From contig JAPNXP010000003.1 of assembly GCA_028753945.1 (NCBI GenBank), positions 1,984,001 through 2,048,000 on the forward strand: a stretch of 64,000 nucleotides of DNA, given 5' to 3'. Each line of letters starts with the position of its first letter. Within the stretch, counting starts at the first letter, position 1. Of the stretch, positions 1 through 12,656 are shown one piece after another. The notes under the pieces are model-generated. The model did not search any database. It worked only from the letters and a program-made list of their open reading frames with translations, and was not told the origin of the DNA. The stretch is from Hexactinellida sp. DTS-2022. Lineage: Eukaryota > Porifera > Hexactinellida. Both the position numbers and the translations under genes were made by a program.

Positions 1-1100
1 AAACCCGGGCTCGTGAGACAAAATTCTGGGCCCTCTTTTTATACTCTATTTGGGTCCGCCGCCCGGGAGATAATTAGTAATGGCTATACAAATATATATT
101 TTATCCCACCATAATATTATTTGGGCTAACGATTCAATATATCTTACATAGTTTCCCTAGTGTTTTCTTTCTTATTTCTGATAATATAGTAAGTACCATT
201 ACTACGTATTTGAGTAAAACTTTGTGTCACTAATTTGGATTAATTACGTACGGGGTGTGCACCTTGAGGTTCATTTTATCCGACACTATCTGACACTACA
301 ATCAGGGGTTTATCTAAGATTTTCTTGGCTGGAACTTTATTATGGAGGTAAAATTTCCCGGTACCCTGAAGGTGTAAGCCATACTACATGATCTGTATAA
401 TTCAATGATTCTGCATTGAAGGAGGTAAGGTTAGACGGTACCCAAATATGGGTTTATCCAGCCATTTCTAGACCGGAAAATCTGGCCAGACACCCGGCAC
501 CTAATTAAGTGCCAACCCGGTACCTAAATCGAATCACACATCATGTACTTTTTAACCACAAGAATTGTCTGGTCGGCATCTAAAAGTTCGCCAGGTACTT
601 AAATAAACGCCTGACTACAATATCACTTTGTGAATTTTCATTGTTTATTTCAGAGTAATTACGTTTTAATTAGTTACAGAACTAGATACCATAGCAATGG
701 ATAATTGGTTGTCAAGATCAGTACACCTGGAACCAGACATCACAATCAATCTTCCTAAAACACTGCCAAAAAAGCCTAAATTGGATCGGTGAACAGAAAA
801 TAACCGTGAACGAATGTTCAACAAGGATTGGAAGTCCTCTATTTCTTGAGTGAACAAGATGGCAAACCTAAGTATTTATTGTGCTTTGATATAATTAATT
901 AGTATTTGCAAACTATACAATGTGAAGTGCCAATATTAGTCTCTTCATAAAGATAGCGATGAGAAGTTTCCTATTGAGAGTCCTGAGCGTTCTTAAAGGG
1001 TGATATTTTTAAAGGATCAGCTGAAATAACGAACCAAAGGTTTTAATAATGACAATGTCCGACTTTAAAATAATCACTTTAGCATCCTTTAACGTCCCTT
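1..1100. other. Gene-less flank
   Basis: AT-rich sequence with no convincing exon, TIR pair or RNA gene. Short ORFs on either strand here look like chance. Confidence 0.5.
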
Positions 1101-1106
1101 GGATAC

Positions 1107-1517
1107 TTGCAAGGCATAAAGGTTCCTTTGCGATGGCGAACTGGTAAAGTACTGTATTTATGGAATCCATGTTGTCAGTGCTTCTCGAAGGATATGCTAA
1201 TCATACTGAAATATTACACCGAATTAGGATATGCAGCTGAGTCCCCGAACAATAGTAGTACGACGAATTCTACCGATTTAGTTTTCCAGTTAAAAATACA
1301 ACTTATACAAAGTTTGGCAGTCAGTTTAGCTCGTGTGTATGGATACGATACGTTGACACTTGATAGTGATTTTATTTGTCATGAAGAATTGATAAGTTTG
1401 GAAGGAATGCACGATAGGACTCGAGGAGAGGATGTTGCAGCACTGTTAAATAAAATTCAAAATATATCAATATATACGATGAATATCTGTGTGATATTGA
1501 TTGGATTCGTGATCTAG
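1107..1517 (+). CDS. Unrecognised 136-codon ORF
   Basis: An open frame of 136 codons with ordinary composition, rich in Leu, Ile, Ser and Asn. I do not recognise a domain. It lies 220 bases upstream of a hAT transposase C-terminal remnant on the same strand, so it may be another piece of that decayed transposase. No splice sites or start context support it strongly, and it could be noise. Confidence 0.25.
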   Translation: MQGIKVPLRWRTGKVLYLWNPCCQCFSKDMLIILKYYTELGYAAESPNNSSTTNSTDLVFQLKIQLIQSLAVSLARVYGYDTLTLDSDFICHEELISLEGMHDRTRGEDVAALLNKIQNISIYTMNICVILIGFVI

Positions 1518-1735
1518 CCTTTCTAACTGATATAACACACCATTTGAACAATCTGAACCTTAAATTGCAAGGAAAAATAAAACATTATTCACAACCTATA
1601 CTGCAATGAAATTTCCATTGTCGAAGGGAAACATTTGGCTCAAATATTCAGCATGGATTGTGCCAGATTAGAGTTTGACCACATTGATCTTCAATCACGC
1701 CATCTGAATCAACACTTGACTGGAGAAATGTAACT

Positions 1736-1990
1736 CAGTCTTACATTGGACTACTTGCTGCTAAAATTTTATCTATTTTTAGTTCCACATATACTTGTGA
1801 AGTAACATTTGCTGCAATGAAAGCAGTTAAATGCAATACAATAAATTGTTTCACTGAAGAAAATCTAGAAAATGAGGTACGCTGCTCAATAACTTCTCTA
1901 ACCCCTAATTTTGAAGTTCTTGAGGAAAAATGGACTGCAAAATGTCTCATTGATTATGAATTTGGACTTGTTATTGTAGTATTTCACAGT
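1736..1990 (+). pseudogene. hAT transposase C-terminal dimerisation remnant
   Basis: The frame reads AAKILSIFSSTYTCEVTFAA and, after a short gap, EENLENEVRCSITSLTPNF. This follows the hAT-family C-terminal pattern of an FGSTYxCE motif, an F..MK segment, a helix, then LTPDF. In intact hAT transposases this domain mediates dimerisation and completes the RNase H fold. Only about 75 residues are recognisable, there is no catalytic core and no TIR was found, so this is a fossil. It abuts a CCGTAT-ended repeat at about 1990. Family assignment comes from motif memory, not a search. Confidence 0.55.
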
Positions 1991-2390
1991 TACCGTATTA
2001 CCTAGAATAATGCCACCCTCCCCCTCCCTAGAATAATCGCCTACCTCGAATAATCTCCCCCGCAAAGTAGATAATAAAAATGTATTTCCGCTACCCGGAG
2101 TAAACATCTTTATTTAATATAAGTCTCAATACGATTATCAATCAACTATAATAAATAAATAAATTACTTATATAGAGCTCAGCTCTAGTAGAGTTCAGTT
2201 TTTCAGTATGTGTATTCAGGCACTGAGAAAGGTCAGTTTTCCCCAAGCTTTGAAATTGACCTTTAGAAAGTAAGCCTGGGCTTTTAGTATGGGAAAAATC
2301 TGAACTCTACAAAACTCAGCTCTATATAAGCATTCTGATAAATAAATTGTAATAATTGTGATATTCTCGAAAATTCGAGGTAATACATTA
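1990..2390 (+). mobile_element. Degenerate copy of CCGTAT-ended element
   Basis: It shares the segment AATAATCGCCTACCTC, a C-rich tract, the stretch leading to a CCCGGAGTAAA/CCCTGAGTAAA motif and the segment GTGATATTCTCGAAAA with copies at 61229-61492 and 40330-41104. It is split by the small inverted-repeat element at 2167-2330. The right end is degraded. Confidence 0.55.
2167..2330. mobile_element. 164-bp inverted-repeat MITE
   Basis: Imperfect inverted repeats of about 38 bases open with CTTATATAGAGCT at both ends and include TAGAGTTCAG. There is no coding capacity. It sits inside a CCGTAT-family copy, so it is younger than that copy. The superfamily is not clear because no convincing target duplication was seen. 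Confidence 0.6.
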
Positions 2391-3059
2391 TATATATTTT
2401 TTGAACTGTTTTATTGGAAGTTCCATATCATACTTAGGAGCTATGGTCGTCGCAAGAAATGAAAAATTTAGGACCGCAAGGGGGCTCACGGAACCCCAAA
2501 TTAGGGCCCACTTAAGGTTTAAGTTGCCCGTAACTGGTCTAAATACATATTAAAATGCTGGAAATTAAGTTATCAGCATGAATCTGAGAATAATAAGTTG
2601 TTTTGAAAGCATCTGCATAAGATAACCTTGAAAACGGCGATTTTTTTCAAGGTCAATTTCTTTGACCCTGAATATTTTGTACCATGGGAAAAATCCAAGA
2701 TGCCCTTATATCCAAAAAAGTTTCGTATGATGTGCTCTTACTTTGTGCCAAGTTTCACGCTTTTATCATCAAAAGCACAATTTGACCAAAATGTTGCACT
2801 TAGCGGCTGCACTATAGGGTTTATCTATATTTTGATCTCAAAATCATAGTTTCTTAAATTCATAATAAAAAGTAAAAATAAGCCAAAAATTTATTTTTTG
2901 GTGTCTCAAAATATCACTGTATAATTTCTAATAGCACATCCATGGTTTGCTAATACAATATCTCAGAATCTCACGCTTCTCAAAATATCATGCAACAGGT
3001 CTATCACTACTAGTTATTTACATAACGATAAATAACCTATTTATTAATAGCCTTCCTTT

Positions 3060-3113
3060 AATCCATGGTCCAGTTTCACAAAGTTGGTGCATAGGCCTTA
3101 TATAACGTAGGTC
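3060..3113 (-). mobile_element. Solo terminus related to P element E TIR
   Basis: Read on the minus strand from 3113 it gives GTGACCTACGTTATATAAGG and continues to ...AAACTGGAC. This matches about 47 bases of the TIRs at 51172 and 55867, which begin GTGACCTACGTAATATAAGG. The interior of the parent element would lie to the left, where no transposase of this family remains. Confidence 0.55.
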
Positions 3114-3265
3114 ACGCATCAACGTATAAATTTAATTCTGAATTGGCTACTGACAGAAAAAATGTAATTGAAAAAGATAATGAAGACTGGAGGGCCTAAA
3201 ATGGAACCCTGGGAACTCCACGTCTGACGATCTAGATTTTGACAGCTGAATTCCATAAGGGGTGC

Positions 3266-3342
3266 GCGGGGGGGTTGGGCCGCTCCCCCAGATTTTTGGT
3301 CCCCCCCTCCCGATTTTTGGTCCGCCCCCCCGTTGGAGGGGC
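3266..3342. repeat. G/C homopolymer-rich tract
   Basis: Runs of 6-9 G or C enclose two copies of a GATTTTTGGTCC unit. The composition is very unlike the AT-rich surroundings. Confidence 0.7.
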
Positions 3343-3702
3343 GGGTATCCAGTGTTTACGTAAGAAAAGCGGCCGTTCCCAAGCAAGGAGGTCGTGAAAT
3401 TATCATTTCAACTGTATGTCCGCCCCCCCAGCATATCCGTTCGCTCCCCCGAGGCTACGGCGCTTCGCCGCCCCTGAGAAGGCATACTGCTGACAGGTTG
3501 TCTCCCTCCTAGACAACCGTCAAGCGATTATTATAGAAAGAAATTGGACGAACTGCGGGAATCGATCAACCGTGAGCGACTTAGGAAACAAAATAGGAAA
3601 GTTATCCTCTAACATGATCATGCTAGGCCCCAATTCAGTGCTCTAGCTACCAATGCCATTCTACGTTTGGGTTTCAAATGTATCCCGCAGCCTGCCTATA
3701 GT

Positions 3703-5833
3703 TCAGAATGATGTTAATAAGTAGGAATAACCACAGGTCTCTGTTAGAATATTTGTTATCTGGGGTAACACAAGACATGCATGTTTTAAGCTTGTAAATG
3801 TCTGTTTGCTCAATTTACCACCTTTCTTTGGCAGTGACTGCCAAGCATCTAACCAATAAACAATTCTTGTCAGAAAGATAAATCGCTCATCATTAAATGT
3901 TAGAGGTTTAGACATAGGATCATTCAAACTAACATGTTTATATGCATGTTAACGTTGAAGATTTTCCAAAGAGATAAGAGAATCCCAACAAAGTCATAAG
4001 TGTTGGATTTAAATGCTGGAGATCGTTGTTCATTCTGTATGGCTAAACCAGCAATGGTGGATTCATGAACTACTTTCAAAACTAACTTAACATTCTGACG
4101 TTCAAGGCTGGATGGATAACAAGATTTATCTGTCAAACGCGGAGCGAGTTTTGCCAAGCTATCTCTCTCGGAGTTATATAGCATACAGATGTCACGGAAA
4201 GAAGCATGACATATTTTTATTGGATAGGTACACTGGTCAATAGAAATACAATTCAAATCCGGATAAGAAAACAGTTTACCATCAGATTGCTGAATTAACC
4301 AATTATTTCGAACACTTTTAAGAATATGTACAAAGTCAAACGTGAGGAAAAGATTTATATTGATATCACAACTCACAAGGATGTGGTACTTTTGCATCCA
4401 GTTTGCCAATAGGGGAAAACAGTTTGAAAAGTTTGACATTAAGAGGATAGTTGTCGGTAGAGATGATTTGAACGAATAAGCCACATTCTTCGACATCACG
4501 AATACAAGATTTGATAGTCTCGAATTTATCTTCAGTTGTCACAGAAGCACATGGCAAAAGACGAACAATAGAAGACCATTTCTTATACAAGCTGGAGACC
4601 ATAATCGCGAAAACAGTCTTGGTAGGATTATCTGGATCAAGGTTAGAACAAAGTATTTTACCCCCTTTATATGAAATATCGGATTTGACATGAATCTCAT
4701 CCATTTGAAAAATAACATGTCTTTGTTCCAGAGAGAAAGATTGTGTCGCTTGTTTAAGGAATGTAAAGAACTCGTTTTCAAGACCAAAGGATGAATACAA
4801 CTTTTTGTAATGTACTGGGGTGCGGAAGAGATAGACAGGACATACTCTGAAGATACTGGTATGATACAGGTGAAATGAGATGTGTTTCAGAGAACCACAT
4901 CTCATTTCAGCTGTATCATACCAGTAATACGTTATATCTACGCCTATTTTTCGGGACAATACTGTTTTGAAGTTGGCAAATATTAAATTGGAGTCTAGAA
5001 ACCTCTGGATAAGGAATCAATTCGTCATCGGATTTGGTTTCATGCATATTATCAATAATTTGTTTGAGATGACGTTCTGCTGAAGCGATATGAGATGCAT
5101 TATTAGAACTAATGGGAAAAGTTTCAGTGTCTATAGAAGGTGGTGGATTGGAAATTTCATCAAGGATAGATACAAGTTGTCGAATATCACTCAAAGTTAC
5201 TTGAGAAATTGAAAACATTTCACCTTTAAAATAACCTTTACGGATAAATCAAATTCGACTGACAAGTACGTATCAACTTCAATTTTACGATTATGAAAAC
5301 CAGTACGCATAATAATTAAATGTAAATTCATCAGGGTACCATAAGGACCACGTTATATGTATAGAGAGAAAAGGTAACTTATCTTGTAATTCCTGGAAAC
5401 TTTGGATCTTACATCTTTCATTTTCTTCAACTTCTGACTTGAGACTAAGTTACACCGCTTGATTGAGGAGCTCGTCATCCTTGCATTCTCGAGAGAGACG
5501 GCTGCGTTTGTTGATAGAGTGAGATGAATAATATAGTGGACATCCTGGTAGTATAGCTGGCACTGCTCCCTCTTTCAGCTTAGGACGACTTCTTGGCATC
5601 TCTCGATAACTCCCGTCTCCATTCGGGACTCTATGCATATATTCGAGATCTTCCTCTCTAAAATGCTTCGAGCATACATATACGACTTTCAGCTCATCAA
5701 CATCTTCTCTGTGTAGAGCTCGCAGCCAAGCGTGTTTCAGTTCATCTGGCTCAAGTGGCATCTTGAAAACTGGAATTCTGTCATTCGGGTCGTAATTGCT
5801 CCTGCAGCCTGGGGCAGAACAATTGTTCGGCAT
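3703..5833 (-). pseudogene. P-element-like THAP transposase, copy A (broken)
   Basis: The N-terminal 127-codon ORF (5450-5833) is a full C2CH THAP domain: MPNNCSAPGC, then W36, VYVCSKHF (C54, H57) and a GAVPAILPGCPLY tail. Downstream pieces on the same strand are a linker ending in the conserved KNRRRYN block (4916-5218), then the RNase H-like core. The core holds the first Asp in QMDEIHVKSDISYKGG and the second in STDNYPLN (4366-4790), the FDFVHILKSVRNNW block and TFTSLKHACLVLP (3703-4499). It stops before the NDPLE catalytic Glu, so the 3' end is lost. Frameshifts, stops and a palindrome at 4855-4925 break the reading frame. An intact relative would bind TIRs through THAP and cut and paste DNA. 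This copy cannot. Confidence 0.87.
4855..4925. repeat. Near-perfect 30-bp-arm palindrome in P copy A
   Basis: Two 30-base arms with a single mismatch flank an 11-base loop. Each outer end is ACTGGTATGATACA. It lies immediately after the KNRRRYN codons, where copies C and F have an intron donor. The roughly 20 codons that follow in other copies are missing here. Confidence 0.9.
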
Positions 5834-6090
5834 TAAAAAATATTAGCAGCTAGCAAAATTTAGATAACAGGAATGTTAGAAATATCCGCAAATAAAGGAG
5901 AAATAGAATATAAATAAAGTTATCTAGAAAATCTATCAAAACATCTATTACTCAATTATATTAATACATACATAATAGTCAAATTTAATACATTATGGGT
6001 GATTAATAATTATATCGGCTAACGCATCCCTGGTCCAAAATCCACAAGTTACTCTTAGGCATTATGTATAGTACGCTATGATCTATACTG

Positions 6091-6416
6091 CAGTGGTTCC
6101 CAACCTGGGAGGAATTCCTCCCTGGGGAGGAATTTGGCCATCCTCGGGGAGGAATTCGACATAGGTGTACTTATCAATATTAATGAAATATTCTGGATTG
6201 CTTTGTCTCACTGAATGATTTAATCACTGAGTAATTAAAAATACCTAGTATTAATAATATTGACAGTTCTCATTGACAGTATTATTTATATTTCACTTAG
6301 TTTTTCAGTTATTTCAATACCAAAATTCTACATTGTGTGCTGGGGGGAATTATAGCAAAAATATAGGTTAGGGGGGTAATATCCTGAAATCTTTTGGAAA
6401 AGGTTGGGAACCACTG
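6091..6416. mobile_element. hAT-type MITE, CAGTGGTTCCCAA ends
   Basis: Terminal inverted repeats read CAGTGGTTCCCAACCT and AGGTTGGGAACCACTG, a classic hAT terminus. It is about 326 bp and non-coding. The flanks carry near-identical atctatac and atctatag, but two extra bases separate the left copy from the TIR, so the duplication is imperfect. The right flank is also the 5' end of a Helitron. Confidence 0.75.
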
Positions 6417-6417
6417 A

Positions 6418-6912
6418 TCTATAGTATACTATTAAAACACAAACCTATGTGGGTGTATATATTTGTTTGTATGTTCCGAGTTGATTGAAGAAAGTGAACG
6501 GTTTCCAAATGTGATTTTTGGCATATAGGGGTAACTTTTGGCACCCGCCAACAAGTTGAGGTTTCCACTCAAGATTTCTCCCACCTCGACAAGTTATGAC
6601 ATCACTGTCACATTTCGAGAACCCTGAAAAGTCACTTAATCGCACATAATTCGCGCCTCCTAAGAGATAAATATCTGAAAATTTAATAGAACATGCACAT
6701 TAATGATGCGGACACGTTGGTCACACCAGATTGACAATATGCTTACTCATTATCGCATGATGACGTAATCAGTAAAATTTCACATTGTAAATTGGACTAT
6801 TCGCTTTATAATCAATGTTACAAGTACGTATACATACCATACACCAACCGCGAAGCTGTTGGTGTGTGGTCGTGTTCTGCCGCGAAGCGACCTAGCAAGC
6901 GAAGCGCGCTAG
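6418..6912 (+). mobile_element. Non-autonomous Helitron, copy 1
   Basis: It starts TCTATAGTATACTATTAAAA and ends GCGAAGCGCGCTAG, with host A on the left and T on the right, as expected for A|T Helitron insertion with TC...CTRR termini. It matches copy 2 at 40451-40957 (inverted) over nearly its whole length. A GTTGGTGTGTGG hairpin remnant lies near the 3' end. It is non-coding. Confidence 0.82.
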
Positions 6913-6957
6913 TATATATATATATACCCACATTGGTTTGTGTTTTAATAGTATAGA
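6913..6957 (-). mobile_element. Inverted 5' end of the same Helitron family
   Basis: Read from 6957 on the minus strand it begins TCTATACTATTAAAACACAA and continues about 45 bases before meeting the CTAG end of copy 1. Copy 1 is therefore capped on both sides by the same 5' terminus in opposite orientation. Confidence 0.7.
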
Positions 6958-7075
6958 TAGGATTATAGTTATAACGATATTTCGTAATTGAAGACCCATT
7001 GTTAATCATTTTTATCATTTTTGTGTTCGATATTATTCTTATTATATCTAACTTCTTTAATATAATTTTATCTAG

Positions 7076-8230
<1,155 letters not shown>

Positions 8231-8328
8231 TATTTATTATGCTTCTCATTCTTATTATCATTATAACTATGCATATTTATATTTATTATTAAATTATTCT
8301 CTTAATCTATTTTGTAATTTTTGACTAT

Positions 8329-8334
8329 AATAAA
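8329..8334 (+). promoter_or_regulatory. Polyadenylation signal for the HECT gene
   Basis: AATAAA lies 99 bases after the TAA stop in an AT-rich 3' region. Confidence 0.5.
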
Positions 8335-9277
8335 TATCCCGCTTCTAAGAATTAAGCATTATTAATATCAATCTTTTTACAAAACTAGGAAATTATCTAT
8401 TGGACGTTTATAATTATATTTCGCTTTTGAAATGAGGTTTATGAATTGAAAGTACGTATTTCGATATAACACCTCTCAAGAATATAAACCATTACTAGTT
8501 TTGAATTATATTAATTAATACATATAAATTCCTTAAATACAAATTGAGATGAATTAGCGAATTGTTCTTTTGAATCTAAAAATTACTCATTTGGATGTTT
8601 AGAATTGATAGTAGACTACTAATATAATGCACTATAATTAACTGAAATGCTCTTTTATTTTAGATAATATTTGAGAGTTTTTCTATATTCTCAATAGAAT
8701 ATTAACCCTTAGCCATAGCATTCTATACATAAGGCAATGGTACGCTTAAAATACTTGGACCATGGACAAACTAGTATAGTTGGGATACTATAATTTGATT
8801 GGGTAGAATTTGATCGCCAAAAGTTGTACTAAGCTAGATCTGCTACGCCCTGATTAACCACTCCTATAGAGCTATTATCGGCGAACTATAGGGAGGTGGA
8901 TAACTCAATATCAGTCTTACCATAAAGTACATATTTCGATATAGAGATATATTTGGATTTAGTGGTACTTAGTATAGTGATATATTGGATTTAGTGATAA
9001 TTTTGTCGCTTTAGATGCATCCTTGAGCAAATCCCATACAAAATTTATTGGTTATCAAGTGTATCATCATTGGATAGAGTGAGAATTTGTGCACTGATTA
9101 TATACGAATATTGGATTTTGACCTTTCTTGTTGACCTATAATTTAATATTCTATGTTCTAAATATCTTTCCCAGTCGAATTCGATAAGGAATTTGATTGT
9201 ATACTACTATTATTGAACTTACAAACTCGAACTCTTCATACTCTTTATTGATTCAACTGATTTAATTTCTAAATATC
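8335..9277. other. Gene-less stretch
   Basis: AT-rich 3' flank of the HECT exon. I see no ORF, TIR pair or RNA gene. Confidence 0.5.
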
Positions 9278-10650
9278 ATGGGGCTTGCCATGTGCCTGGA
9301 TGTAAAGCAAACTATAAAAGGCCAAGCCGAATTCATCACAGCTTTCAATTTCTCAAAAGATCAAGAATTACGTGATAAGTGGCAATTCCACAACCGAGAG
9401 CAGACAGAGTAGAAAACAATTCAAGGTTAGTTATAAACTCTTGATTACCATAATTGTCAGATGGTGTAGTTTTATTACTTTTATTTATTATTAGCTGGGC
9501 GTTGAAATTACTGAGTTATCCCAATCCATTCTTTGTAGGTATGCATCCAGTGGCGGCTTTAGAGGGGCGCAGCTGCGCCCCCTGATCAAAATCCTGCGCC
9601 CCCTACAGGGGCGCAGGATTTAAGCAATAGTTATGTGAAAATTTGTGATTTCACTTCTATGTATTTTGGATTAGAAAAAACTTTGTTAATAATGAATCAC
9701 AAATAATAGTAGTAAAGTTTCATATACTAATATACACTTTTGTAGTGTGCTTCTTCTAATAAAACGTTATAGTAGGGTTCTACTATAGTTTTATACTATA
9801 AGTGCACACTATTAATAACAACTAATAACAACACAAAATGCTATTTTTTAAATCATAAAATCAACAGAAGTTTTTAAATCATGAAATAGAATAAACTAAC
9901 GCATTTTTTATTTCCCTTCATTTTTATTGCAATCTCCTGAAAATAATCTGCGACCCCTATGCACCCCCTGGTGAAAATACCTAGCGCCGCCCCTGTATGC
10001 ATCACTCATTTCAAAGAACACGATATTGAGAGAACATTTTGACCGACAGCGCACGGTAACAGTTCCGAGGAATAGATTAGCTCTGAGAAAAGATGCAATA
10101 CCATCCATATTCCCCAATTGCTCCTTACCTCAGTGACCATAATATACAGAAGAAAAGGCTATCTAAAGACGATAAGGAGCGATTGAGGTTAGAAGTGGCT
10201 TTTCACAGAGTTTGAGAGACGAAGAAACGGTTGTTAAGTTCTTAGTTACTTCATATCATGAACTTATTCCTAAATTGAATTTAATCGACCTCCACAACGG
10301 GTGGACACTCCATTTATCTAATGACAGCTCCTTAGCTTTTTATAAAATAGTTATTTTCGATTCTGAACTTATTATCGAACGATCACTCATAGTTGATCAG
10401 GATTTGTTTGTAAAAGCTTTTAATAAACAAATCCCGATTTCATTTTCACAACTTTCTATAAGGATACTCGTCAAATTGACAGTCTCCTTATTGAAGTTGA
10501 TCAATTTTCTCACATTATTGAAACTCCGACTCAAAAGGCGTTTACACTCATGTAAGAAATGATATCAGGGAATTAAAAAACCCGCTTACATTAACTCAAG
10601 GTGAATTTCTTGGTTTAGACATAGATGACGGTCCAAATTATAGCAATGAA
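9278..10650 (+). pseudogene. P-element-like THAP transposase, copy B (N-terminal half)
   Basis: The first THAP half reads CHVPGCKANYKRPS at about 9288-9330. The second half resumes at VCITHFKEHDIERTF and RNRLALRKDAIPSIFPNC (9999-10125). A GT-AG intron of about 112 bases (9427-9538) separates them: SRKQFK joins VCITHF in frame across it. A hAT MITE (9548-9995) sits just inside the second exon. The ORF at 10212-10562 (YHELIPKLNLIDL... then IVDQDLFVKAF) matches the linker domain of copy E (EQLIEKINLLPL), followed after a frameshift by DTRQIDSLLIEVD. The long-TIR element at 10653 cuts it off before the catalytic core. Stops and frameshifts make it non-functional. Confidence 0.78.
9548..9995. mobile_element. 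hAT MITE with exact 8-bp duplication
   Basis: The ends read CAGTGGCGGC and GCCGCCCCTG. The target duplication tatgcatc is at 9540-9547 and 9996-10003. It is 448 bp and non-coding. A sub-segment around 9747-9812 recurs near 47229-47295. Confidence 0.92.
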
Positions 10651-10652
10651 TC

Positions 10653-11435
10653 ATGGCCTACTTAATATACGGCCGTGTATGTCACCGAGAAGGCCAAAAA
10701 AATAGAAGGCCAATTTATAAATTTCATTCTAAGCTAAACTATGCCTCCTATTGTTGTTACTTGCATTGCATATGGGGTAATCAACCATCGCGAGACCAAT
10801 TGAACCACTTTTGAGAATCTGGCATTTGTGGTTAAGCTGTTTAGGCGCCATTTCATGGTGACGGTAACAATTTATGGTAAAATTAAAAAATATTCAAATA
10901 TCTTAAATTTCATTTTGTTGCTACATTCTAATAATTTTATAACAGGAATACTAAAATAGGGATATTTTTCATACCCCAAAGGCTACTAAATCACAAAATG
11001 GCGACATTATTAAAAAAAAAAATTATAAAGCAACCACATGCTAAAATACAAATAGTATCCGAGTTATAACTTATCATTAAAGTCCATAAAATGTATATAT
11101 TGGTGGTTTATATATATTCATTCTCATTATATATTCTGAAAATGTATACTAAGTACATTAGCAAATTATCTTCATTTTCTCGTAGTTCTTTAGACTCGAA
11201 TTGTATATTTTGTGTATTAGTGGTGTCATCATTAAATGGCGCCTAATCAGCTTAACCACAAATCTCAGATTATCAAAAGTGGCTCCATTGGACTCGCAAT
11301 GGTTGATTACCCCATATACAATGCAAATAATAACAATATGAAGCATAGTTTAGCTTAGAATGAAATTTATATACCGGCCTTCTATTTTTTTGGCCCTCTC
11401 GGTGACATACACGGCCGTATACTAAGTAGGCCATG
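10653..11435. mobile_element. 783-bp element with ~205-bp inverted repeats
   Basis: The arms (10653-10862 and 11230-11435) are about 90 per cent identical in inverted orientation, beginning ATGGCCTACTTA. Flanking aatgaatc repeats (10645-10652 and 11436-11443) look like an 8-9-bp target duplication. Long TIRs with a 9-bp duplication would suit a Mutator-like non-autonomous element, but I cannot exclude hAT. It has inserted into P copy B. Confidence 0.8.
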
Positions 11436-11443
11436 AATGAATC

Positions 11444-12035
11444 CTTGCGAATTCTACTCCATTTTATGAATGGCCAACTATCATATTTGTTAACTACCAC
11501 CAAAACTAATAGAACGTATAATCATAGCCTACTATACATAATGCCCCACAGTAACTTGATAATTTTGGACCATGGATGCGGTCGAAGATGGATTCGTAAA
11601 TTCTAAATTAAGTCGATTGCAAGCTGAATTATTGATAAACTAAGTGGCTAATATTTAATTTATGTATTTTGTGTCCATTGTAAATAAAAATACTGTCGTA
11701 TACTCCTTCTTTGTTTGAATTAGCTAATACCACTAATGATTGGACTGGACAATAATAGTACAAAACTACAAATATATATAATAGTTAAGTATAAATGTAC
11801 GTGTATTCTACATTTTCTTAAACAATATACAATAATACACATTATACTAGTAACAGCATAGATGACTAAAGATAAGGATTGACCATTAAAGTACCATGGA
11901 TGAGTTCTAAGGCCATTCACTATATTCAAAATAACACCCTTTACTACAATATTAACATTGTTTTGAATCTTATTTGTATCTCCGACTAAAAACAAATCTG
12001 AACACATTACTAAACATTATACTACTTAAATTTCT
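11444..12035. other. Gene-less stretch
   Basis: It lies between the long-TIR element and the minus-strand P C-terminus. Minus-strand ORFs here show no family resemblance. Confidence 0.45.
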
Positions 12036-12566
12036 TCATCTTTCGAGAATCTTTTCCCCAATTAGCAAGATGAGAATTATAATACTGACTTTGTTGGAAA
12101 TGAGACAATTTTCTATGACGCCAAATACATGCTTCAAAATTTCCCAATGAGATGTGTTGCAACAATGGCATACATCTCTCCAAGTTTCACTACCTGTGTT
12201 CTCGATGTATTTAATACCCAATGCGACTAAAGTCTGCTTCGAAGGTCCTTTTACCAGCTCCGACATAAGTGACTTGTCGTTGTCAATTGCAACAAAGATC
12301 TTATAAATTATGACAACTGCTTCTAAGATAACTTCTGAAGGCCACTTAAGTGATCCTCTTTCAACAAACTCTAAGTATTGATATTTTGAGTCTGGTGAAT
12401 GTTCGATAATAATTTCTTTATCGATAGTGAGGTAATTCAAATAGGTAGAACATTTCTCAGACCGCTTATAGAATCGATGTACTGCATATCTTGACATAAA
12501 TGCTAGTGCTTGCAACGTGTGAAAATCATACTCGATTGATTCTATTTCCGGGAGTTTGTTAGCAGG
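12036..12566 (-). pseudogene. P-element-like transposase C-terminal fragment (B')
   Basis: The frame contains LQALAFMSRYAVHRFYK, then EFVERGSLKWPSEVI, then TWRDVCHCCNTSHWEIL and NCLISNKV. These align in order with copy D (LAFIGGYAVHNICK, LADRGGLKYPSNDVI, FWRNECPDCQKPFM, NCLLKNK) and copy E. This is the C-terminal helical domain after the catalytic Glu. Its upstream part is replaced by satellite sequence: the apparent first 20 codons of the open frame are translated satellite leader. It is opposite in strand to copy B, so the two are separate fragments. Confidence 0.82.
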
Positions 12567-12656
12567 TCCCCTGGCCAGAGCTTCATAGTTGATGGACTGC
12601 AACCTGGCATGTAGGTGTGAAGTGACCGTCTAATTTGCACCTGGGGTTACGATTTT

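Larger units (their letters stand above)
2400..3700. other. Gene-less stretch with repeat debris
   Basis: No gene is recognisable. It contains a solo P-type terminus near 3060-3113 and a poly-G/poly-C tract at about 3266-3342. Proline- and glycine-rich ORFs on the minus strand come from the C-tract. Confidence 0.5.

Noticed and set aside
3147-3386. Gly/Pro-rich minus-strand ORF
   Set aside because: The composition comes entirely from a poly-C/poly-G tract. No conserved domain.
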